Shown one piece after another: positions 40,795 through 47,907 of a DNA stretch of 49,101 nt (the stretch's first letter is position 1; each line of letters begins with the position of its first letter). The notes beneath the pieces are model-generated. The model was not told the DNA's origin and ran no database searches. It saw nothing but the letters and a program-made list of their open reading frames with translations. Made by a program: the position numbers and the translations under genes. This DNA comes from Candidatus Kaiserbacteria bacterium RIFCSPLOWO2_01_FULL_50_24 (lineage in GTDB: Bacteria; Patescibacteriota; Minisyncoccia; Phycocordibacterales; UBA2100), in NCBI GenBank assembly GCA_001783335.1, contig MFLU01000007.1, forward strand, positions 1-49,101, written 5' to 3'.

Positions 40795-42477
40795 ATGTCC
40801 CAAAAAAATCATAAGTACATTTTTGTTGTCGGCGGTGTCATGTCGGGTGTTGGAAAGGGTATTGCGACAGCATCAATTGGCAAGCTTCTTTCGGCGCGTG
40901 GACTTTCGGTCAACCTCGTGAAGGTTGACCCCTATCTCAATGTAGACGCCGGCACGATGAATCCGGCTGAACACGGAGAAGTGTTTGTGCTTGATTCAGG
41001 ATTGGAGTGCGATCAGGACATGGGAAACTATGAACGTTTTCTGAATCGCGATGCTGGCGCGGAGGATTATATGACGAGCGGTATGGTATATCGCTCCGTG
41101 ATAGAGCGCGAACGCGGCTTGTGGTATGGCGGGAAGTGTGTAGAAGCAATTCCGCATGTGCGCGACGAGATAGTGGCACGGTTTCACAAAGCGGCTGACG
41201 CGTCAAGGTCGGATGTTTCCGTTGTGGAGATAGGCGGCACCATAGGCGACTTTCAGAATGCGCTCTTCATTGATGCGGCGCGTGTGATGCATCTCGAGAA
41301 TCCGTCTAACGTGCTTTTTGTGATGGTGTCGTACCTTCCCGTGCCCGGAGTGATAGGCGAAATGAAAACGCGCCCCACTCAGCACGCGGTGCGCGCGCTC
41401 AATTCCTATGGCATACAGCCCAATATAATTATTGCGCGCTCTACGCATTCTCTTGATAAAAAGCGCAAAGAAAAACTTGCCGTTTCGTGTAGCGTTGCTC
41501 CTGACTCTATTATCTCCGCTCCGGATGTGAAGAGCATCTACGATGTCCCCGCGAATTTTGAGCGCGATCACCTCTCAGACATTTTGCTCAAAACGCTCGG
41601 CAAGCGCGTGAGAAACGGTTCGGACCTCAATGAGTGGAAGCGATTCTCGGAAAAAGCGCACAATGGCCAAGATGGAATGAAGATTGGCATCGTCGGTAAG
41701 TATTTTGACACGGGCGATTTTGTGCTTTCCGATTCCTACATATCCGTTATTGAGGCATTGAAATTTTCTGCGTATAACGCGGGTGTGAAGCTCACGATTG
41801 ACTGGCTTAATGCCAAGGGATACGAGCGCGACTCTAAAAAAGTGAAAGAGCTTGTGAAATACGATGGCGTTCTTGTTCCCGGAGGATTTGGCGAGACGGG
41901 GGTGGAGGGGAAAATCCGCGCTATTCAATTCGTGCGGGAAAATAAAATTCCATACCTCGGCCTCTGCTACGGCCTCCAACTTGCGATAGTGGAGTATGCG
42001 CGAAATGTTGCGGGGCTTTCGGGTGCGCATACGACGGAGATAGATGAGAAAACACCGCATCCGGTTATTGCGATTTTGCCGGAGCAGGTGGAAAAGATAA
42101 TGAGACGCGAATACGGTGGCACGATGCGCCTCGGCGCGTACCCCTGTGTATTGAAAGAAGGGACTATCGCATATAACGCATATTCAAATTCGGAAAGCTA
42201 TAAGCTGACAGCTAAAACCTATAAGCTAATTCACGAGCGTCATCGCCACCGCTTTGAAGTAAACCCTGATTATGTGGAGAAGCTTGAACAAGCGGGCTTT
42301 GTTTTCTCCGGTCAGTCGCCCGACAGGCGCTTAATGGAAATCGGAGAGCTCTCGAAGTCCAAACATCCGTTTTTTCTCGGCACGCAATTTCACCCCGAAT
42401 TCCGCGCGCGTCCGCTCTCTCCGCACCCGCTTTTCACGGCGTTCATTAAAGCCGCTGTTTCAAAAAAGAAAAAGTAA
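40795..42477 (+). CDS. pyrG: CTP synthase
   Basis: 560 residues from the ATG at 40795. Synthetase domain begins with FVVGGVMSGVGKGIATAS; the glutaminase domain has GLCYGLQLA (Cys nucleophile) and FHPEF. Makes CTP from UTP and glutamine. Just before the conserved ERHRHRFEVN there is an extra stretch (SESYKLTAKTYKL) encoded by a copy of the repeat found near ftsE, so a repeat appears to have been incorporated in frame. Confidence 0.95.
   Translation: MSQKNHKYIFVVGGVMSGVGKGIATASIGKLLSARGLSVNLVKVDPYLNVDAGTMNPAEHGEVFVLDSGLECDQDMGNYERFLNRDAGAEDYMTSGMVYRSVIERERGLWYGGKCVEAIPHVRDEIVARFHKAADASRSDVSVVEIGGTIGDFQNALFIDAARVMHLENPSNVLFVMVSYLPVPGVIGEMKTRPTQHAVRALNSYGIQPNIIIARSTHSLDKKRKEKLAVSCSVAPDSIISAPDVKSIYDVPANFERDHLSDILLKTLGKRVRNGSDLNEWKRFSEKAHNGQDGMKIGIVGKYFDTGDFVLSDSYISVIEALKFSAYNAGVKLTIDWLNAKGYERDSKKVKELVKYDGVLVPGGFGETGVEGKIRAIQFVRENKIPYLGLCYGLQLAIVEYARNVAGLSGAHTTEIDEKTPHPVIAILPEQVEKIMRREYGGTMRLGAYPCVLKEGTIAYNAYSNSESYKLTAKTYKLIHERHRHRFEVNPDYVEKLEQAGFVFSGQSPDRRLMEIGELSKSKHPFFLGTQFHPEFRARPLSPHPLFTAFIKAAVSKKKK
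42196..42229. repeat. AGCTATAAGCTGACAGC repeat inside pyrG
   Basis: A 34-base unit in frame with pyrG; its 15-mer AGCTGACAGCTAAAA is identical to 38445-38459. It adds about 12 residues before the ERHRHR motif. Confidence 0.7.
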
Positions 42478-42481
42478 GGTT

Positions 42482-42991
42482 ATGTATCGGCACTTTCGCT
42501 ATCTTCCAGAGTTTGTATACGGTGGCGTGGACGGTGTTATCACGACGTTTGCGATAGTGATGGCGGGGGTGGGAGCCGGTTTTTCCGCGAGCATTATTTT
42601 GGTTATCGGATTTGCGAACGTGTTTGCGGACGCATTCTCAATGGCATCGTCCAGCTATTTATCGGCGGAGTCGGAAGAGGCAGCGATATCGGGAGGTCGC
42701 ATTGAGCGACCGCTTCGGCGGGCCTTCGCGACATTTTTCTCGTTCTCGTCCGTCGGCGCTGTGCCACTCGCGCCATTCGTCGTTGCGCTCATGTTTCCCA
42801 CACTGTCGGAGTTCGTAGTTGCGCTCTCAATCGGGGCGACTATTTTTGCTCTTGTGGCAGTGGGGTATGTTTCCGGGGTTGCCGAAGGAAAAAATCCGTT
42901 AATAGTCGTATTTCGTACCGTGCTCATCGGCGGCACCGCCGCAACAATCGCATTTTTCGTTGGCGTATTTCTAGGGGGCATGGTCGTATAG
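42482..42991 (+). CDS. VIT1/CCC1-family membrane protein, short
   Basis: 169 residues, about five membrane helices. YGGVDGVITTFAIVMAGVGAG and FANVFADAFSMASSSYLSAESE are hallmarks of the vacuolar iron/manganese transporter family. The cytoplasmic metal-binding domain found in longer members is missing. Starts four bases after pyrG, so probably cotranscribed. Transport of Fe or Mn is inferred. Confidence 0.85.
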   Translation: MYRHFRYLPEFVYGGVDGVITTFAIVMAGVGAGFSASIILVIGFANVFADAFSMASSSYLSAESEEAAISGGRIERPLRRAFATFFSFSSVGAVPLAPFVVALMFPTLSEFVVALSIGATIFALVAVGYVSGVAEGKNPLIVVFRTVLIGGTAATIAFFVGVFLGGMVV

Positions 42992-43009
42992 TCCTGATAT
43001 GCACAACTG

Positions 43010-43051
43010 CCCCAATTCACTAACGCAACAAGTTGCGTTAGTGAATTGGGG
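43010..43051. terminator. 20-bp perfect palindrome after the VIT gene
   Basis: CCCCAATTCACTAACGCAAC, two-base loop, exact inverse. It shares CACTAACGCAA with 34035-34072. No clear T-run, so it may be a dispersed palindrome that also stops transcription. Confidence 0.6.
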
Positions 43052-43116
43052 CGTCCACTCACACACGGAAGTTTCTAATTGAATAACCGCGCCATTTCGG
43101 CTAAAATGGCCGAAAT

Positions 43117-43503
43117 ATGAGCAAAGATTTTGATGGGTGGAATGAGCAGAAGAAGGTTACACATAACGGTGCTGGGCGTTTTTATCACGAACGTGAGGTG
43201 TGGTGGTGTTCACTCGGCGTGAATGTGGGTTTTGAACAGGACAGACGCGGGTATTTGTTTCAGCGCCCCGTGTTAATCGTGAGGGGCCTGAGCTCGCACA
43301 CGTGTATAGTTGCTCCGTTCACGACGTCTTCCGGTGACAATCACCCAATGCGTATTCCACTCGGCAAGGTGGGAGAGCAAGAGGCGTATGCGATTATTTC
43401 GCAACTGCGTGTGATCGATACGCGACGCTTCACGGAGCGCCTGGCGGTGCTTAATAAGGGATTATTTGCAGTCGTACAAAAAGCCGTCAAGAAATTATTC
43501 TGA
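43117..43503 (+). CDS. MazF/PemK-like toxin, no antitoxin visible
   Basis: 128 residues: FDGWNEQKKVTH..., FYHEREVWWCSLGVNVGFEQD, RPVLIV, APFTTS, and QLRVIDTRRF are the PemK/MazF core; members cut mRNA. No antitoxin gene lies on either side, so it may be an orphan or act differently. Its stop codon sits in a terminator stem. Confidence 0.8.
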   Translation: MSKDFDGWNEQKKVTHNGAGRFYHEREVWWCSLGVNVGFEQDRRGYLFQRPVLIVRGLSSHTCIVAPFTTSSGDNHPMRIPLGKVGEQEAYAIISQLRVIDTRRFTERLAVLNKGLFAVVQKAVKKLF

Positions 43504-43512
43504 CGGCTTTTT
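43481..43512 (+). terminator. terminator overlapping the toxin stop codon
   Basis: AAGCCGTCA (43481-43489) and TGACGGCTT (43501-43509) followed by TTTGC; the TGA stop is part of the stem. Confidence 0.8.
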
Positions 43513-43680
43513 GCTTTTCTCTCCTCTTACGAGGGGTGGGCCCGAAGGCACTTGTAACTATCATGATATACACACACCGCACAAAAGTCATTCACTGTAC
43601 GGGTACGTGTGGAAAATAATTTCAGTGGAATGAGCTAGCAGATTGAATAAAACCCATTTTTGCTATACGGTTAGGCGTAT

Positions 43681-43751
43681 TGCGGGATCATCTAGTGGTA
43701 GGATGCGACTCTCTGGAAGTCGTCACCTTGGTTCGAATCCAAGTCCCGCAG
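43681..43751 (+). tRNA. tRNA-Gln (CUG)
   Basis: Cloverleaf with acceptor TGCGGGA/TCCCGCA (U1-A72, usual for Gln), anticodon loop CTCTGGA, T-loop TTCGAAT. CCA is encoded at 43752-43754. Confidence 0.93.
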
Positions 43752-43842
43752 CCAGCAGAAAATCTTTCCCGCCAAGGCAGGATTAGATTTTCAATCATCC
43801 CGAGGCCTCGCGAGGGAATTTCTATTCCATTTTATTTATACA

Positions 43843-43860
43843 AACGTTTTGCAAAACGTT
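43843..43860. repeat. 18-bp palindrome AACGTTTTGCAAAACGTT
   Basis: Perfect palindrome without loop, 90 bases after tRNA-Gln. The core GTTTTGCAAAA is shared with the repeats around the winged-helix gene (5571-5679), so it might be a further binding site for that regulator (inference). Confidence 0.5.
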
Positions 43861-44074
43861 AGAATGAGAATGAGGAGGATTCAGTATGTTCTTGATTATT
43901 CATGCTTGCGCCGCCCGCAAAATATGCGGGGTTGTGGCATAATGGATACATGCCCATTCGACAGATTAAACCCGTTAGACCGATTCAAGGATTTTCAGAA
44001 GTTTGAGCGTATGATTTTTTTGATGATGTAGCAACGAAATTTGGCATAGATGACTCCTATAATTGTAAGAATGT

Positions 44075-45367
44075 ATGAACGCTAAAAATTTCCTCTTTGT
44101 ATCAAAAGACAGCTTGAGTGGCGATCTTGCAGTCCACTTATTAAAAGAGGGACACAATGTAAAATTTTATTTTGAAGATAAGAATAGCAAAGATGTATAT
44201 GATGGTTTTGTGGATAAAGTTGATAATTGGAAAAAGTACCAAAGATGGGCGGATGTCGTAATTTTTGATGATGAGAATTTTGGTTCCTATGCAGATAGAT
44301 TGAGAAAGAAAAAGAAACTGGTTATTGGCGGTAGTAAATATACAGACAAGCTGGAAATCAATAGAAACTTTGGGCAAAAAGAATTGAAAAAAAACGGTGT
44401 CAAGATAGCGCCTATGTGGAATTTCAGCACATACGACAAAGCCATCAATTTTGTGCGGGAAAATCCGGGAAGATATGTTTTTAAACCTAGCGGTAACAAT
44501 CAATCTGGTGATAAAAGGCTCGTTCTCATATCACAGAGAGAAGACGGATCTGATCTGGTGGAATTTCTAACCCAGAATAAAAAAGTTCTAGAAAAGAAAA
44601 ACAAGAAATTTGTTTTACAAAAATTTATAGAGGGCGTTGAAATTGCCGTCGGGGCTTTTTTCAATGGAGATGATTTTATATACCCAATAAATGTAAACTT
44701 TGAACATAAAAATTTGTTTGCGAAAAATTTAGGGCCCATGACTGGCGAGATGGGGACGCTTATGTTTTGGTCTAAAGTGAACAAAATTTTTCGTTCAACA
44801 CTGGCGAAAATGAAGCCCGACCTTAAGAAGTCCAAGTACATTGGATATATTGACCTAAATTGTATTGTCAATGAAGATGGCATTTTTCCCTTGGAATTTA
44901 CCTCACGATTTGGATACCCGACCATTCAAATTCAACTTGCCGGGATACTGGATGAAGCAGGAGAATGGCTACTAAAGCTTGCGATGGGTAACAAGTTTCG
45001 ATTGTCTACAAAAAAAGGTTTCCAAGTGGGAGTTGTGGTGGCAACACCACCGTTATTGTCAGAGGGAGAGGATGCGGAAATCGTAAAAATTTTTAGAGAC
45101 ATAAGTATACGTTTTAAGAATGGGAAAGAATCAAAGAATGTACACGTCGGTGATATTAAAAGGGATGCTGATGGAATCTGGCGCATAGCCGGAGCAAGCG
45201 GATGGTGTTTGATTGTAACCGGAGTGGGTCACACTGTGCATAGAGCCAGAGCTAAGGCTTACAAAGAAATCAGAAATATAAAAATACCAAGCATGTTCTA
45301 TCGAAATGACATCGGTTTGAGATGGTCAGCAGACAGTAAAAAATTAAGAAGCTGGGGTTATCTTTAA
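44075..45367 (+). CDS. PurD-like ATP-grasp ligase
   Basis: 430 residues related to phosphoribosylamine-glycine ligase. N-terminal Rossmann-like part (FLFVSKDSLSGDLAVHLLKEG), ATP-grasp core (FKPSGNNQSGDKRLV; LQKFIEGVEIAVGAFFNG) and PLEFTSRFGYPTIQIQL, equivalent to the EFNxRFGDPE block of PurD. The FGDPE to FGYPT change suggests a different substrate. No other purine genes are near. The gene is clearly richer in A/T and Lys than its neighbours, a sign of transfer. Confidence 0.78.
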   Translation: MNAKNFLFVSKDSLSGDLAVHLLKEGHNVKFYFEDKNSKDVYDGFVDKVDNWKKYQRWADVVIFDDENFGSYADRLRKKKKLVIGGSKYTDKLEINRNFGQKELKKNGVKIAPMWNFSTYDKAINFVRENPGRYVFKPSGNNQSGDKRLVLISQREDGSDLVEFLTQNKKVLEKKNKKFVLQKFIEGVEIAVGAFFNGDDFIYPINVNFEHKNLFAKNLGPMTGEMGTLMFWSKVNKIFRSTLAKMKPDLKKSKYIGYIDLNCIVNEDGIFPLEFTSRFGYPTIQIQLAGILDEAGEWLLKLAMGNKFRLSTKKGFQVGVVVATPPLLSEGEDAEIVKIFRDISIRFKNGKESKNVHVGDIKRDADGIWRIAGASGWCLIVTGVGHTVHRARAKAYKEIRNIKIPSMFYRNDIGLRWSADSKKLRSWGYL

Positions 45368-45388
45368 ATAACATATTCGCCGGTTTGC

Positions 45389-45417
45389 TTGACAGAAATA
45401 GGGCCATCTGGTATCAT
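45389..45417 (+). promoter_or_regulatory. sigma-70-type promoter of the helicase gene
   Basis: TTGACA (45389-45394), 17-base spacer, TATCAT (45412-45417). The transcript should start near 45424, leaving a leader of about 135 bases. Confidence 0.75.
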
Positions 45418-45448
45418 AGTTTCTGTCAGACATTCTCCATCGGTTGAC

Positions 45449-45551
45449 GTCTTGGGATAGCCAAGACCGCCCGCAAGCTACGAGGCGAACCTATTCCGGG
45501 ATAGTTCGACAATATTTTAGGGCCTTTTAGGCCATAGCCCGTACATCGGGC
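45449..45551 (+). promoter_or_regulatory. hairpin-rich 5' leader of the DEAD-box gene
   Basis: Consecutive hairpins: GTCTTGG/CCAAGAC (45449-45467), a weak CGCC/GGCG (45468-45487), CTATTC/GGATAG (45491-45504), GGCCT/AGGCC (45521-45533) and GCCCG/CGGGC (45537-45551), the last ending six bases before the ATG. No Shine-Dalgarno site is visible. RNA-based control, perhaps by the helicase or by temperature, is an inference. Confidence 0.55.
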
Positions 45552-45557
45552 ATATAT

Positions 45558-46859
45558 ATGAGTACTTATTCTAGACACAGCAAACCGTCCGCGCGCGGGC
45601 CTTCGCCACGCCATAGCGGGCCTCGGCCTCGCGGCGGCGGGCGGAGCTTTTCTGGTGCGCGCCATTCGTCGCACGCTCGCCGGCCTTTTCAGGGTGCGCG
45701 CCGCGGAGGGCCTTCGCCACGCCATGGCGGGCCTCGGCCTCGCGGCGGCGGGAGGGGAGAGCGAATTGATATTTCACGATTTGTCAATATCGTTGACGCA
45801 GTTGAAGCGATAGAAACGTACGAGTCACGGCACCGGTTTGCCGATTTTGAAGTGGATGCGCGTATCAAAGAGAACGTTGCGAAGAAGGGATATGTAACAC
45901 CGACCCCGATTCAGGACCATGCAATACCATATGTGCTTTCCGGGCGCGATATCGTCGGCATTGCGAATACCGGTACCGGAAAAACGGGCGCATTTCTCAT
46001 TCCGCTTCTCAATAAAGTGGTGAAATCGCGTAGTGAGCGCGTCCTCATCATCGTACCCACGCGCGAGCTCGCAATTCAGATAGAAGAAGAGTATCGCGGT
46101 TTTTCTCGCGGTTCAGGCTTTGAATCGGTATGTGTTGTCGGCGGGGCGAATATGAAAACACAGATCCGCACACTGGGGCGCAATCCGCATTTTGTAGTAG
46201 GCACGCCGGGGCGCCTAAAAGACATGATAGGATGTCGCGCGATTGACCTTTCGCGTTTTCAGACGCTCGTCTTGGACGAGGCCGACCGTATGCTTGATAT
46301 GGGGTTCATTGCCGATGTGCGCCACATTGTTTCTTACATGCCGCGCGAGCGGCAGACGCTTTTCTTCTCCGCGACGCTTTCGCGTGACATTGAAAAGCTC
46401 GTCGGAGATTTTCTGAAGGACCCTGTGCGTGTTTCGGTTAAAACCGGCGACACTGCGGACACAATCAATCAGAATGTCGTGCGACTTCGCGGGAAAGACA
46501 AGATAGATGTGTTGCATGAACTGCTCGTTCGGCCGGAGTTTGACAAAGTGCTTATTTTCGGTCGCACGAAACACGGCGTTGAGAAACTTTCCAAAATACT
46601 CGTCACACGCGGATTCAAGGCGGCGTCTATTCACGGCAATAAAACGCAGAGCCACCGTCAGCGCGCGTTGACGGCATTCAAGGAAAATCAGGTGCGTGTT
46701 CTTGTGGCGACGGATGTTGCCGCGCGCGGATTAGACATTCCGAAAGTGTCTCACGTTATTAACTACGATGTGCCGAATAGTTACAACGACTATGTGCACC
46801 GTATCGGTCGCACCGGTCGTGCGGGCCGTATGGGTCAGGCGCTTACGTTTGTCGAATAA
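45558..46859 (+). CDS. DEAD-box RNA helicase
   Basis: 433 residues. Both RecA domains are complete: ANTGTGKTGAF, PTRELAIQI, DEAD, SAT, TDVAARGLDIP, HRIGRTGRAGR. Instead of a C-terminal tail the protein has an Arg/Gly/Pro-rich N-terminal extension of about 70 residues with a duplicated unit (PSPRHSGPRPRGGGR and PSPRHGGPRPRGGGR), likely disordered and RNA-binding. Unwinds RNA, for instance in ribosome assembly or mRNA turnover. Confidence 0.95.
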   Translation: MSTYSRHSKPSARGPSPRHSGPRPRGGGRSFSGARHSSHARRPFQGARRGGPSPRHGGPRPRGGGRGERIDISRFVNIVDAVEAIETYESRHRFADFEVDARIKENVAKKGYVTPTPIQDHAIPYVLSGRDIVGIANTGTGKTGAFLIPLLNKVVKSRSERVLIIVPTRELAIQIEEEYRGFSRGSGFESVCVVGGANMKTQIRTLGRNPHFVVGTPGRLKDMIGCRAIDLSRFQTLVLDEADRMLDMGFIADVRHIVSYMPRERQTLFFSATLSRDIEKLVGDFLKDPVRVSVKTGDTADTINQNVVRLRGKDKIDVLHELLVRPEFDKVLIFGRTKHGVEKLSKILVTRGFKAASIHGNKTQSHRQRALTAFKENQVRVLVATDVAARGLDIPKVSHVINYDVPNSYNDYVHRIGRTGRAGRMGQALTFVE

Positions 46860-46924
46860 TACTTTGTATTTCTGTGGTAGAGGGTGGCGAACAAGCACAT
46901 GATTAAGATTGAAAAAACAACCTT

Positions 46925-47059
46925 TTAATTAAAAACTAAAATCGAAAAATGAAAAACGACAATGAAAAATTTAAAGTTGAACTCAAAGCTCGCATGTATC
47001 GATAATTTTTAACTTTTAACTGCACTTTTTACTTTTTCATTTTTACTTTTTAACTTATC
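46925..47059. mobile_element. decayed four-helix-bundle cassette
   Basis: AT-rich arms (AAAAACTAAAATCGAAAAATGAAAA on the left; on the right, read inversely, AAAAAGTAAAAATGAAAAAGTAAAAA) enclose only the first 18 codons of a four-helix-bundle gene. The interior seems deleted. Confidence 0.55.
46949..47005 (+). pseudogene. first 18 codons of a four-helix-bundle gene
   Basis: MKNDNEKFKVELKARMYR then TAA. This is nearly the same as the start of the intact protein at 28270 (MENDKEKFKKEFKARLYV). The rest of the gene is missing. Confidence 0.7.
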
Positions 47060-47062
47060 AGC

Positions 47063-47224
47063 ATGTCCAAAAACTTCATGCAGGATGGCAAGTGGATTGA
47101 TAATCCAAACAAGGTGGCGGTTTCAGTGTGCAAGTGCAAAAGTAAATATGTAAAAACGAGAGATGGACAAACGGCATGTCTGCGCTGTATGTCTGACGTT
47201 ATCGGCTCGGGTAAAAAGTCATGA
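47063..47224 (+). CDS. 53-residue zinc-ribbon-like protein
   Basis: A short gene with Cys-x-Cys (SVCKCKSKYV) and Cys-x2-Cys (ACLRCMS), fitting a single zinc ribbon. Starts MSKNFMQDGKWIDNPNKVAV. Its stop overlaps the next start by four bases (ATGA), which supports translation. Function unknown. Confidence 0.7.
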   Translation: MSKNFMQDGKWIDNPNKVAVSVCKCKSKYVKTRDGQTACLRCMSDVIGSGKKS

Positions 47225-47772
47225 AAAATATTTTTATTGTTCTTGCGGTTATTCTGGTTCTCGCCACCGGGGTAATGTGGCTCAAAAACCGCGGCGCAGA
47301 GAGCGCCGCAATGGTGACAACGTTTGAAGAGTGTGTCGCCAGGGGAAATCCTGTGATGGAAAGCTACCCGCGCCAGTGCCGGCACGGAGGCGAGTTGTTT
47401 GTGGAGAACATCGGGAACGAACTTGAAAAAATGGATCTTATTCGCCTTGAGTCGCCGCGCCCGAACGCTGTGGTTTTAAGTCCGCTTGAAATCAAGGGAG
47501 AGGCGCGCGGAAGTTGGTTTTTTGAGGCGAGCTTTCCAATTGTAATCGTTGATTGGGACGGAAAAATCATCGGGCAGGGGTACGCCGAGGCCGAGGGTGA
47601 ATGGATGACGACGGAGTTTGTCCCATTTGTGGCGACGGTCGAATTTGACGTGTCGCAGATATCGGGCGCGTATGCCAATCGCGGTACGCTGATACTTCAG
47701 AAAAATAATGCTTCCGGATTGCCGGAGCATGACGATGCGCTGGAAACGCCGATATTTTTTGGTTTGGAGTGA
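47221..47772 (+). CDS. membrane-anchored Gmad2-domain protein
   Basis: 183 residues: one membrane helix (about 2-20), a short Cys-containing motif (FEECVARGNPVMESYPRQC) often found in Patescibacteria, and a Gmad2 Ig-like domain (about 75-183; RPNAVVLSPLEIKGEARGSW, AEGEWMTTEFVPF, GTLILQKNNASG). Extracytoplasmic, probably a binding module. Coupled to the zinc-ribbon gene. Confidence 0.85.
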   Translation: MKNIFIVLAVILVLATGVMWLKNRGAESAAMVTTFEECVARGNPVMESYPRQCRHGGELFVENIGNELEKMDLIRLESPRPNAVVLSPLEIKGEARGSWFFEASFPIVIVDWDGKIIGQGYAEAEGEWMTTEFVPFVATVEFDVSQISGAYANRGTLILQKNNASGLPEHDDALETPIFFGLE

Positions 47773-47788
47773 ATCCAACACCAATCGC

Positions 47789-47830
47789 AATACTACACAA
47801 AATGTCCTATCGGACATTTTGTGTAGTATT
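47789..47830. terminator. 19-bp perfect hairpin
   Basis: AATACTACACAAAATGTCC, loop TATC, exact inverse. It separates the Gmad2 gene from the acyl-CoA dehydrogenase gene. No T-run, so it could be a palindromic repeat instead. Confidence 0.5.
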
Positions 47831-47907
47831 AAGATGCTCTGTTGTTTTTGTTGACGGCAAGTGGTACAAAGGGCGCAGAAACATAGTGAAAAAGCAGGAG
47901 GAGTACA

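Noticed and set aside
43926-44000. tRNA-like sequence GCGGGGTTGTGGCATAATGG
   Set aside because: A D-arm (GGCA/TGCC around an ATGGATA loop) is visible, but no anticodon arm, T-arm or acceptor pairing can be formed; at most a decayed 5' half.
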